DNA of 64,000 nt, taken from Siniperca chuatsi (taxonomy: Eukaryota > Chordata > Actinopteri > Centrarchiformes > Sinipercidae). The notes under the pieces were generated by a model, which did no database searches, had not been told where the DNA came from, and saw nothing but the letters and a program-made list of their open reading frames with translations. The DNA lies in NCBI RefSeq assembly GCF_020085105.1, contig NC_058058.1, forward strand, positions 7,403,175-7,467,174, written 5' to 3'. Positions 50,501 through 60,330 of this stretch are shown here, piece by piece; the first letter of the stretch is position 1; each line of letters opens with the position of its first letter. The position numbers and the translations under genes were made by a program.

Positions 50501-53500
50501 TTAGCATTCTTTAAACTTCATGTCTTGGAAGTGTACTTTCCAATGATAGATGTCTCAGCAAACTCACAACTGTTCCACTTCTTAGGTAACATCAACAAAA
50601 AGTTAAGCACAGCAGTTGCCTAGCATCATAGCATACGAACCACTGTCACACCGTCGTTGAGCAGCGACTCTCCAAACACCAAGATGAAGAGGACCTCGTT
50701 GACGTGGACTTGCTCAAACACGGCGATAACGGCTACGGGGTCCACAGCAGCAATCAGACTGCCAAAGAGAAGATACTGCAGCAGACCAATTTCCAGGTCA
50801 CCTGTAGCATGCAGGGCAGGAGATACACTAAATCAGGCTTTTATTTAATGTAGCTGAGCAAGAAGTTGAAAGAACCTGTAGGAAATCAAGCCCTTTAACA
50901 ACCCTACAATCCACTAGTTACCTTAAAATCCTATGACAGGCCCTTCTAAATCGCTATAGCCATACCAGCAGCATGGCTCTATGGATGATAAAGTCCAGAC
51001 TAATATCTCAACAACTATTGGATGGAATGCCATGCAGTTTGATACAGACAATCATGGTAATAACTAGTATAACTCTGTCTCAGACCTCTCTCCAATCCCT
51101 CTTATCAAATAAAAGTATTTGTCACCGTAGTGCAGTGGTTTTCAAAGCCTGACACTGTGGGCACCCTTTTTTTTGCCTACATTTGTTGAAACTCACAAAT
51201 GGCCCTATCTAGAGCCAGTGTTTGGTTTGTCCGTTCTGGGCTACTGTATAAACATGGCAGTGCAACATGGCAGTCTCCGTGGAAGGAGACCCGCTCCCTC
51301 TGTAGATAAAAACGGCTTATTCTAAGGTAACAAAAACACAATGATTCTTATTTTCAGGCGATTATACACTAATGAAAACTTACTTATATTATATTCCATT
51401 TCTGCCAATGGCTCCCCCTAAATGTTACACACTGGACCTTTAAAGTATGCCGAATTAGCCATTAGCACTTCCTGTTTGCAATGTACCCATTAATGTACAG
51501 ACAACTATTACTGGACTTTGATACTAAAGAAAACTTCAAAAAGTGATGATTCTCAGTCAAGTTCTGGAGTAAAAAGGAGTGCCTTTTTTCTATGACTTCT
51601 AAGTAGGTTTATGGACGTTTATTCGCAATGGAGATAACGATATTGTCAGCAAATGAAAGTCACACTGACTCTAAAAATATGTGTCATATCATGTCTGTGT
51701 GTTCAGATTTGAGTGAGTTATGACTCAGAGAAGGAGTGCAGTTTGGTTTATATTGTCACTCTGAATAATCCCTTCCTATCTTAGACCCCACCACAAATAT
51801 CCAGTTTCAACTAGAAATAAATAACAGAAAGAAATCAGTGGCAGGCAGCCACCTGAAGTGAATTAAAGTGAAAGTCCCTCTTACCCATGGCTCCTCCCTT
51901 GTCACACCCCCACAGCGACAACCCTAAGGTGGCAGCGTTCCAGACGGTCCCGATGACGGCGTAGACCAGGATGGCCCCCATGTTGCTGAAGAAGAGCTTG
52001 TTTGGCATGGAGTAGCCCGTGTCCAGGATGATTTGAGGCAACAGGAAGTAGAAGAACACTGTTGGGTTCAGCTTGAAGGTTTGCACCTTGTCTGCACCCC
52101 AAACTATCCCACCCAGAATGAAGCCAAAGCAGATGAGTAGGGCGCTCTCTGGGATCACATTGGTCACATGGTGGTTGGCCTCGATGACTGAGAGAAGAGA
52201 AGGATAGTTTTTCTTGAAATTGATCAAAAACAAATAAGATTTAATGTGAGACTTTCTCTAGTGGGTTCCAACACAAGAACCAGCACGTGTATTTTCATAA
52301 TAACCAATACAACTGAATTTTCTTAAGATTTGGGACAAGGCTGTCTGTATTCAATTTTGGTTGTAGTTTAAACCATAAAACTAAAACCCTTTGTGAGGTT
52401 GCAAAATTTGCAAATGATCAACTGTTGCACTCAACTGAGAAAGTGCGATCCTGGGCATAGGATTAACCAGCATGGAAGTGTGTATTAAGGTTTAAAAATC
52501 TCTCTACGTAACTAAAGACAGACTTTTGCTTAAGGTTACTTGACTTAATGGCCTGACAAAGTGTCACTAAAGCTTATTTAATAATCAAACCTACTGAACC
52601 ATTAGGATAGACCCAATTACCCAATGTTGATTTCTCTGTCGAGCCCACAGCGCGAGACTTTTGTTGTGCTGATATGTTCCATTTAAAAGTACTTGAAGAT
52701 TAAATTAAGGAAACTTTGGATGAAGGTCTGTTACATTTCAATACTGTGTTTATATTTGTACATGAGAGTGGAAGAGAAGAAGCTAAGAGAGAAGTGGAAG
52801 ATCAGTGTAAAACTGTAAATATGATGCATCTTTTTTCACTTATTTTAGCACACAAGCTTTGCGGTATTTAGTATTCAATAAGATCAAACATCAAACAATG
52901 AAGTGATTATAAAGGGTCTAAAACTCTTGACAATCTGTGGAATTTCTAATACATTACAAACATGAAGAAACTCTTCTGTTCTCAGGAACAGCATGCTGTG
53001 CTGATAACACAGACTACTGATCACTGCTGCAACCAGTGACACTGTTTGTTACAATATTAGAGGCACATCACAGTGCATGGTTAAAGGCCCTGAACGGCCA
53101 TTTTCTCAATCAGCTTCTTACTATTAGCAATGGGGTCCTAGATGAACATACAGTTTTCAGCCAAAGATAGAACAACTTTGGTTATTTCACATTACAGATT
53201 TCTGTATTTGTGTTTTTGTTCTTGCTGTCACTGGTTTTAAGTGGGCAGATCGTTGGAAAAACGTGATGTCAGGTATTTCTGTGCACCAATCAGATTTCAG
53301 CAATATTTGAATCAAAATCTGACAACAGTTATGTGGTTGTTTTGTTGGAGGCACTGTCAGTCAGATCTGATTAAACCACACCCGCACAGTCCCGATGAAG
53401 CAGATCAGCTGAGTTTTATGAGAATAAATTATAAGGATATTTTTTTCAGACTTTAACTTTAATTGTTGCTTGTTTAGTCATGAATATTTAATGTCATAAA

Positions 53501-54717
53501 GAAACACTTGAAAAGTAATTGTTCAGCGGCTTTAAATAAACAAATATAAATGAATCTTCCCTCCTTTCACAAAACTACTTTTAATGCGTATTCTAACATA
53601 GACCTAACAAGAGTTTTCCAGTGTGTATAACAACATTGTAATTATTTTTCATTGGGTGGGTTACAAATAGCTCAACATTATCTTCTTGAACAGAGGAATT
53701 TGTCGGACTGCAACATCCAAACTACGTGTGACATAACTCTTAACAAGCTGACGCATTGCTATTTGGGCTCTTCTTAACTTCTTTTCTCATCTCATAAGAC
53801 TAATAGTCATATGAGATGAGAAACTGGTATTAACTGGTAACTGGTAGTCCATATTTCCAGTCTAAAACACCTTTCAAGCACATTTTATTTCCTAAAATGT
53901 TTGTTACATACCCAATTTAGCCAAACCAGCCACCAATATCCATAATGCAACTAGATAAGGGGTCTTCACATGGTGCCACTTAAAGGTCACGATCTGTATT
54001 CCTATGATGCTGGAGCCAAGGTCAGGTTCAGTCTGATTCAAGTTCGATTTTGGCTCTGATGGCTTCAGGTGGGATTCTTGATGTGTTAGCGCCACGCCCC
54101 CATTCACCCTTGTGACCCCTGAGATGAGGCAGATCAGTAACACTGACCCCAACAGCCAGAAGTGTACATATCCACAGTGTTGCATTTGATCAGATGAATT
54201 TAAAAAATAGAATGAAAAGAGAGGCCACACTCCAAAAAACGTCCTTCGTCTTAAACTGTCTGTTCAAGGCCTGGCTGAAAACTGACAGACAATGTGTCAC
54301 ACTTTGGATCCCTCCTTTTTTTTGTGGGTTTCTGCTTCCTCTGTCTCACTAGTTTACTATCACTGTCTTTTCACTACTCTATCTCCTCCTCTTTCCCTCT
54401 AGTGTTCTATCTTTCTATCTCAGTCTGTGACTTTGTATCTTCATTCCTCTCACAGTCTGCGGTCAGCAGCGAAGTGTGCAGAACCCTGGACTCAGCCTTT
54501 TATATGGACAGTATCTCCTCTATGACCAAGGTTGTGTGTGCGTGTGTGTGTGCGTGTGTGTGTGTGTGTGTGTTTAGGTTTGGAGTATTAAAGGGGGAGT
54601 AACGGATGTCCAAGAAAGGTCTCCAGTTATTCAGTCACATTTGAAACATTCACCAGTCATTGCTTTACTTGTGCTTTCTGGTCTCTAACGCATCCTCTCA
54701 GGTTTGTCATGACACAT

Positions 54718-54795
<78 letters not shown>

Positions 54796-57700
54796 AGTGA
54801 GGAAGTAAGTGATGGAGCAGAGGTCATTTGATAGATGTTGAACGAATACCTGTGTGTGTGTTTAGGAACATTTCCACTTGCTTCATCTCACAGCTTTGTG
54901 CTTATTAATGATTGACACTGACGTTACTCAATCCTGGTTAAAGACTCCCAGTCACTTGACGTGAGAGAAATGAGAAAGCTGTCCTCTAGAATGTCCCTAA
55001 ATAAACTACTACTATGATATAATGGAGCTATGATTCAGTTAATATTCAGCCTATTCCTTTGAAATTTTTTACATTAACTTACACTAACTACAAAATTAAA
55101 TATCCGTAATTTATAGAAAATTGTACAGATTCTATGATTTTCTTATTGTCAACAAATCCAATGGAAAGACCAAAACCAACAACTGAAACTACTGAGAAGT
55201 ATTGCCTGTGTTGCAAAAGCCTGATATATTTTATTCTAATGGGTTATAGAACTCCATTGTTGTCCAATGCAGCAAACGTGTGTTAATCTGCAGCTGAAAA
55301 TAGTTCCCAAAAAAGTTCACCATTTACTCTTGCTTGAGTAACGTTTGCTAAAAGCTAACACTGCCCAGCTGTTTTAGGAAATTACTGAGTCATTTTTAAA
55401 AACTGTATATTTCCAAGCCATTGTTAAAGATTTATGTCTTCAGTAGTAATCAATGGGTCAATGAGTTCCACAGACAGAGTAGGGAAGTTGGAAAGTATTA
55501 AGAGATAGACTCAGGAAAAGCCCAAAACCAATAATGTTTTATGAGTTGTTGACTATAAGAAAAATATGGAATAACTGCAGCCTTATCCTTTAAATGACCA
55601 CTACAGTTTTTAAAAAGGAAGCAAACTCAGGTCTGTGCATGGCTGACAACACAAACATCTCTCCATAGAGAAACTGTGAAATGGACTCTCTGCATCCTCC
55701 TGTACATACTGTACTTATTCCCATAATCGTTGATTCACTGTGTGAACCAGTATGTCTCTACTAAGAGCTTTATGTAAGGGACAAAAATATCTGACATTGC
55801 TCAAATGGAAATTAATTGTGTAATGTATTATTTGGTAATTTATTCATTTATTGTATTTGGTAAGTTATTCATTTCACAGTGGAGTTAATATAATTCAGCA
55901 TAATTACTAATTCAGTTAAATAATTTGACAGCCATTAATAAGTTTGGTCTATTGAAAAATTAAAGCAGCTTTATACTGTATCTGATAGACATCTTGATGG
56001 ATTCTGATGTACTCTAAATGCTGTAAATCATTCCTAAAGAACATTTAGCTGCACAGCCTGCACACTGAAGCGTGAACTTATTAACTAATGACCTAATATA
56101 TCTTGCAGTATCTAACAGTGGCTGGCCATTCACTTAAACCTTTCAATCATTCTAAAATGGCCACAGCTATGTGCACACTTTTAACAGCTACAGAGAGAGG
56201 TCAACTTCATGGTGAAAAAGAGAGGTCACTCAAAGGTTGTTTTCAGACTGGGAGGTACGGTAGCTACAGTTAAGGAGTGTTACTGTTTGTCAGGCTACTG
56301 TGAAAAATCTATTTTTGCTCTATGAAATGTAATTTGTGACCTCACCCAGCAAACGCTTTAGTGTGAAAGCAAACGCTATTCATTTTGAGAAATGTCAAAT
56401 GAGTAACTCTATGAGGGACAAGCTGTAGGGAGTCAAAAGATCAGAGACACTGACACTGACAGTACATGTGAAAAATGTCCCTGTGTCCCTGGACTGAAAA
56501 GAAATTAACCTAAACTTCTGAAATGTGTAATAATTCCATTTTGATTATACAAAATGTTTCCAGGTGAGGTCAGACCAGAGAAGTTACGTTCATGCACTGA
56601 CTGACGGGTGAAAAGGAAGCGTTCCAGCCCATGACAGATATGTAAACCTGCATTTATTGTCAATTGTCCTTCAGTTAGCTTAGAGCAGAGGGAATAGACT
56701 GCATTTCAGCGAACTACAATGAGTAAGCATAATGTCAACATTTATAATGTGCACATATTGTTTGTGTTTTGGTTTATAACTTACTTCGATTACTTTATGT
56801 AACCGATTTGTTCCAGTTACTTTAAAAATAAGTTTGACAAACCAACAACATCAATTCTTAAATCATATTGAAATTCATAACACAAAGTAAAGTACATGCC
56901 AATGGTTTCCAGATTCAAAACAAATTTGTCCTATTATCTCTATATCCATAAAATTTGCCTATATGAAATAGCAGACTTAGTGGTAACATTTTAGAGATGT
57001 CCTCTAATCCTCGTGTAAATGTTTGCCTTTTACACAACCTTTGCTTTTTCTAATGTTTTTGTTTTAACTATTTCAAGAGTGAACTGTAAATTAATTAACC
57101 ATAAATTACCTCGAGGGAATGTGGCGATTTTGATAGATAAGCTGTCGTTTTAAAATCTTTCCAATTCAAGAAAATTGTTAAAAACCCATACTTGCAAATC
57201 AGTTTTTAGATTTTAAATAAACTTAATCTATGTTGAGTCAAATTTAAAGTATTTAACTTCTCTAAAATTTGGAAGCATTTCTTTGCACAAAAACTCAACT
57301 CAAGACAAATGTCAGTAGCTGCAGAAACATCTGCCAAAACCATTCATAACATATTTCTTTGTTATCATTAATAACCTCTTGTGCAAGTTACTGTCAGTAC
57401 AAACACGGCTGTAACATTTTCAGCCAAAACTGATCTATCTACTGTAACTACACGCAGTCATTTCCTGCATCATATACAGACAACCACAGTCCCATATGTA
57501 TGTAATTGGAGGTGTACACAACCGGAAAATATGCACACATACACATACAGTGCTGCATTTGTTGTGTATACATGAAATGCTAATGACCATGTTCCGTAAT
57601 CACTGCAGGACAATACAAGTAGGCTTAGGTCAAGATCTCTTTAGGCCCCATTTATGTCCAATTCAGAAGCGTATTTTGTCCGGTTCAATCAAAGCATCTG

Positions 57701-59000
57701 AATTTGAAACACAGACATCTTGTAACGTGATACTGGGTGACAGCTTTTATCAAAACTGCCTGACAGTACCATGAATTGATGATATTTTACAGACCCAGTT
57801 GCAACCAATCCCTAAACTTTGGAATGAGGTTGGGCGATGTGACGATATATACAATGAAGGCAGCTACACCTTTAATATCTGTGATTAAGTACTTCGATTT
57901 TTCAGGTATTTAATTCACTGATTTAATTCAGTACATGTAACCAGATACTCTCATCTGGTTATTTTATCTATTAATGGTTTCTTCATTGAATTTCCATAAA
58001 GATTGTTATGCAATACAATTCAACAGCATCACAAACTCTCAGCTTCCAGAATGAGCATCAAGTTCAATCAACACCTCAAAAACTGCTTATAACATAACAT
58101 GAAGGTTGGATTTATTTCAGCAGTGTTGTTTTGGACTGCATTAGTTTTCTCTAGGTATACCTAATAAACTGGTAACAGAGTGTGTGATCAGCTTATAAAA
58201 TATGATGCATTGCTATAGATTAAACTACCCAACTGTATTAAAGTAGTTAAAATCCAGTAATATTATATATATAATAATATAACAACTCTTCACATTACTT
58301 TAACTTTTGATCCTTAAGTAGATATTGCTGATAATATTTCTGTACTTTTGCTTAAGTTAAATTATAAATCCATGACTTTTACTTGTATTGAAGTCCACTG
58401 TGGTATTGATACTTTTACTTAACTAAACCAGTTACTTAACCAGTACTTCCTCCACAACTGCTATCAACCACCCTTACCTCTGAAGTGTTCATTTTGCACT
58501 CTACTCACTGACAAAACACCCTAATCAGTCAATTGTTAACTCTAATTACCACAATAAGTTTATCAAAAATATACTAATCTAAATTGTATTTACTATTAAA
58601 ATAATCGTTTTTAGGGCACTGAGCTGTATTAGATGTAGCTAGAGTCAGATCAGCCCTCCATGGACAAGACTTGTTAGGACTCACCGAGTTTGCAAAGCCA
58701 GCTGACCAGGACCCAGAGAGCCACCAGGTACGGGGTGGATACATGTCCCCACTTCCAGGTCACAATAGGTAGAGTGGTGATGGGCTTTCCTCCATGACCA
58801 TCGCCACCTTCTCCGGTGTCTCCGCTCGTGTTATGGCCTGAGTCCGTCCCGTGGCTGGTGCCCGAGTCTGAGCTTGAGGTGGTCCCTTGACCACTGCTCA
58901 CCGCACTGCTGCGCTGTGTGACTTTGTTGGCCAGGCTCGAGCTTCTGGACACCATCAGCAACATACAGAGAAAAAGTGCAAATCGCCAAGTGGCTGCCAT
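44552..59000 (-). CDS. slc9a3: Na+/H+ exchanger 3 (NHE3), 16 coding exon positions
   Basis: Apical electroneutral Na+/H+ exchanger; in fish, used for gut absorption and for Na+ uptake/acid secretion by gill ionocytes. Exons in transcript order: 1a 59000-58685 (or 1b 54185-53912), 52187-51885, 50801-50641, 49720-49642, 49474-49297, 49205-48985, 48877-48675, 48537-48448, 48360-48290, 48203-48074, 47971-47826, 47423-47300, 46727-46554, 45947-45893, 45787-45701, 44841-44552. Phases match; 2628 nt via 1a (875 aa), 2586 nt via 1b (861 aa); human NHE3 is 834. Transport core: [40 protein letters not shown]. The C-terminus shares QIFRTMRxRLESFKSxK-like sequence and [13 protein letters not shown] with NHE3, against NHE1/2. 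Donor after exon 3 is GTTCGT. The tail lacks part of the human linker. Paralogue (3.1/3.2) not resolvable. Confidence 0.94.
44895..45665. mobile_element. Composite hAT element with perfect 8-bp target duplication, slc9a3 intron 15
   Basis: CATTGGTGGAAAG at the left and TTCTTCCACCAGTG at the right form the terminal inverted repeat. GTTAAAGA occurs directly on both sides (44887-44894 and 45666-45673), a perfect 8-bp target duplication. The interior contains a second element at 45108-45385. No transposase ORF. Confidence 0.88.
45108..45385. mobile_element. Nested hAT-like element (CAGTGGTTCCCAACCT type)
   Basis: Left end CGGTGGTTACCAACCTTTTT and right end AGGTTTGGAACCACTA are inverted. Flanks GATTAAAC (45100-45107) and GACTAAAA (45386-45393) agree at 6 of 8 bases, a probable old target duplication. 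It is inserted inside the element at 44895-45665. Confidence 0.75.
46865..47200. repeat. Dispersed repeat ('aaagggacactccaccaatttt') in slc9a3 intron 12
   Basis: Begins 'ttaaagggacactccaccaattttacaca' and contains 'gaggagtactactcaacctctga', matching a common teleost repeat as I know it. A related copy, split by a hAT insertion, lies at 59565-60120 (shared 'aaggagtactactcagc'). Confidence 0.6.
51150..51440. repeat. Dispersed repeat in slc9a3 intron 2
   Basis: Contains 'tctccgtggaaggagacccgctccct', 'aaaacggcttattctaaggtaac', 'gcgattatacactaatgaaaac' and 'ccctaaatgttacacactggaccttt', a module series I recognise from teleost interspersed repeats. Upstream, 51000-51060 carries a piece of the 'tttagcaggtataatg' family ('caacaactattggatggaatgcc'). 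Confidence 0.6.
52188..53911. other. Intron between slc9a3 exon 1b and exon 2
   Basis: No coding exon detected. About 53080-53460 ('ttaaaggccctgaacggcc' to 'caccaatcagatttcagcaatatttg') looks like another dispersed repeat, not confirmed by a second copy here. Confidence 0.4.
53912..54185 (-). CDS. slc9a3: slc9a3 alternative first coding exon 1b
   Basis: Encodes [23 protein letters not shown], a good signal peptide, a short linker with an NQT glycosylation site, and [18 protein letters not shown] leading into the first exchanger-domain helix. The donor GTATGT leaves phase 1, so it joins exon 2 (52187) in frame. It is homologous to exon 1a (58685-59000) only over the last ~28 residues. An in-frame ATG at 54230 would add 15 residues before the signal peptide and is less likely. 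A TATA box lies about 310 bp upstream (54496-54504). Confidence 0.8.
54496..54504 (-). promoter_or_regulatory. slc9a3: TATA box of the slc9a3 exon 1b promoter
   Basis: TATAAAAGG on the minus strand, about 310 bp upstream of the exon 1b start codon, implying a start near 54470 and a 5'UTR of about 285 nt. A (TG)n tract begins about 30 bp further upstream. Confidence 0.55.
54533..54574. repeat. (TG)n microsatellite beside the exon 1b TATA box
   Basis: About 20 TG units with two C interruptions ('tgcgtgtg'). It sits immediately upstream of the TATA box with respect to slc9a3 transcription. Confidence 0.93.
54722..54793. repeat. (TG)n microsatellite upstream of exon 1b
   Basis: About 36 uninterrupted TG units, roughly 220 bp upstream of the exon 1b TATA box. 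Confidence 0.96.
55260..55590. repeat. Dispersed repeat ('agctgaaaatag' family), copy 2
   Basis: Same ordered modules as 12150-12490: 'cagctgaaaatagttccc', 'tttgctaaaagctaac', 'gtagggaagttggaaa', 'ataagaaaaatatggaataactgcag'. It lies between slc9a3 exons 1a and 1b. Confidence 0.65.
55591..58129. other. Gap between slc9a3 exons 1a and 1b
   Basis: I looked for further exchanger exons here, which a whole tandem gene duplicate would leave, and found none. The sequence is AT-rich. 'tgggcgatgtgacgatatat' near 57830 is a fragment of a common fish repeat. Confidence 0.5.
58130..58460. mobile_element. hAT element, CAGTGGTGGAA family, right portion, no nested insert
   Basis: Contains 'gatgcattgctatagattaaactaccc', 'ttttacttgtattgaagtcc' and ends 'cagtacttcctccacaactg', a degraded form of TTCTTCCACCACTG. 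The 'agattaaact' site is uninterrupted, unlike the copies at 38831 and 44895. The left end is not visible. Confidence 0.65.
58685..59000 (-). CDS. slc9a3: slc9a3 first coding exon 1a (distal)
   Basis: Encodes [20 protein letters not shown], a signal peptide, then an ~55-residue Ser/Thr/Gly/His/Asp-rich extracellular segment, then [19 protein letters not shown] and the start of the first helix. The donor GTGAGT leaves phase 1 and joins exon 2. Compared with exon 1b the linker is longer and unrelated. No clear TATA box was seen just upstream. Confidence 0.85.
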
Positions 59001-59564
59001 GTTTGGGAAAATTGCTCCACTCTTAGTTAACTGTGATTTAGGCTGACTTAAGTGCTCAGGTCAACCTCAGATTGTGTGCGAGTCTCTCATTCCCTTTCTG
59101 TGTTTCCTCTTTCCCACTCAGATATCTTTCATTTTGTTCTTACATACACCCACATCTTTATCTGGCCTGAGCACTGCGGCTCCCTTTCTGCTCTCCTCTC
59201 TGACAGGGATACAGCTTTTTACAACAGGTGAGGTTCAGCCCATCCTGATGCTAGTCTGTCTCCTCCCACTTTGTACCCAGACCAGCTAGTTTGACCACTT
59301 TACTCAGAAGAAGATTTGATGCTCTCGTACTTTCTTTATTGGCTGCGAATGCTTTATAAGAATGTTTTCACTGATGTTAAACTTCTCGCACATAATTTAT
59401 TGCAAAATACCCTCACTTTAGAAGAAATTCCTTCTTTGAATTGAAGTCCTTTTACAAATTTCAAGGAATCCTGTCCTAAGAGCTTGGTTGAAGTATATTA
59501 GTGGTATGTTTCTACATTTGATGGTTGAAAAATTATTTGTTTTATTTTCTTATTTTTGGCCATG
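59001..59564. other. Upstream region of slc9a3 exon 1a
   Basis: Presumed distal promoter. No convincing TATA, exon or repeat. A TTATAAAG on the minus strand near 59350 is a weak candidate only. Confidence 0.3.
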
Positions 59565-60120
59565 ATGAAGGGCCACTCTTCACACATCAAGTTGAGTTTA
59601 CTAGTCATAAGGAGTACTACTCAGCAGTGGTATAGTGTCCATTAGGGATATAATTATTGAAATGAAACAATTAATGAAGTAATCAATTAGTCTATCGACA
59701 TACATCCTTTAGTTTCAGCTTCTCAGTTGTAAAGATTTTGTCTTATGTGATAGTAAACTGAATATCTTTGGGTTTTAAATTGTTACTAGAGCAAAACAAG
59801 CAATTTCAAGACCACACCTTCGGCTTTAGGAATTTGTGATGGGCACTTTCTGTATTTTTTGACATTTTTTAGACCAACAATTAATCAGTTATTCAAGAAA
59901 ATATTTGGCAGATAAATCAATAATAATAATTGTATATAATAATCAACAATTAGTTGCAGTCTTAGTGTCCATCATGGCTCTGGAGGAGCTATTTCCAAAG
60001 TCTGAAAACATAAGCCTGATGATGTCATTAAGGTTATCTCAGCTTGGGCTTGGATATTACACATTTTTAATGGAAAGTCTGCATCACAAACTGGAGTATT
60101 TTAGAGTTGTGGGTATATGA
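59565..60120. repeat. Dispersed repeat split by a hAT insertion
   Basis: The left part (to 59640) and right part (from 59963) together resemble the 46865-47200 family ('aaggagtactactcagc'). The middle is the hAT element at 59641-59962. Confidence 0.5.
59641..59962. mobile_element. hAT element ('gggctgcaactaa' family) with perfect 8-bp target duplication
   Basis: 322 bp flanked on both sides by TAGTGTCC (59633-59640 and 59963-59970). The right end reads 'aattagttgcagtct' and the left end is a mutated inverse. The interior holds 'actgaatatctttgggtttt', as in the other copies. This fixes the family as hAT-like by its 8-bp duplication. Confidence 0.85.
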
Positions 60121-60330
60121 CAAGACCGCTGAACACATCTTTGTAATGGAGTCCATGTGGACCGGCAACACAAACTGACCACATCTGCCTTTTATCACTT
60201 GAAAAATATTGTGCCCGTTTCTCTCCCAGGCCAATACTGAGAAACTTGTGCACACTTTTATCACTAGTAGGCTGGACTATTGTAATGCTCTACTTTCTGG
60301 TCAGGAGCCAAAAAGATTGGTAACCACTGC
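60120..60330 (+). mobile_element. L2/CR1-type reverse transcriptase fragment
   Basis: Plus-strand reading gives SAFYHLKNIVPVSLPG, then after a frameshift NTEKLVHTFITSRLDYCNAL, which matches the thumb-side region of fish L2/Rex1-type reverse transcriptases. It is truncated at both ends. 'aaaaagattggtaaccactg' at about 60311-60330 is the end of a CAGTGGTTCCCAACC-type hAT fragment. Confidence 0.7.

Noticed and set aside
54186-54230. Upstream in-frame ATG (54230) as the exon 1b start
   Set aside because: It would put 15 residues in front of an otherwise typical N-terminal signal peptide starting at 54185; kept only as an alternative.
55591-58129. Possible second full NHE gene between exons 1a and 1b
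   Set aside because: No frame reading the conserved DPVAV, ESLLND or GGLRGAV motifs was found there, so only exon 1 appears duplicated.
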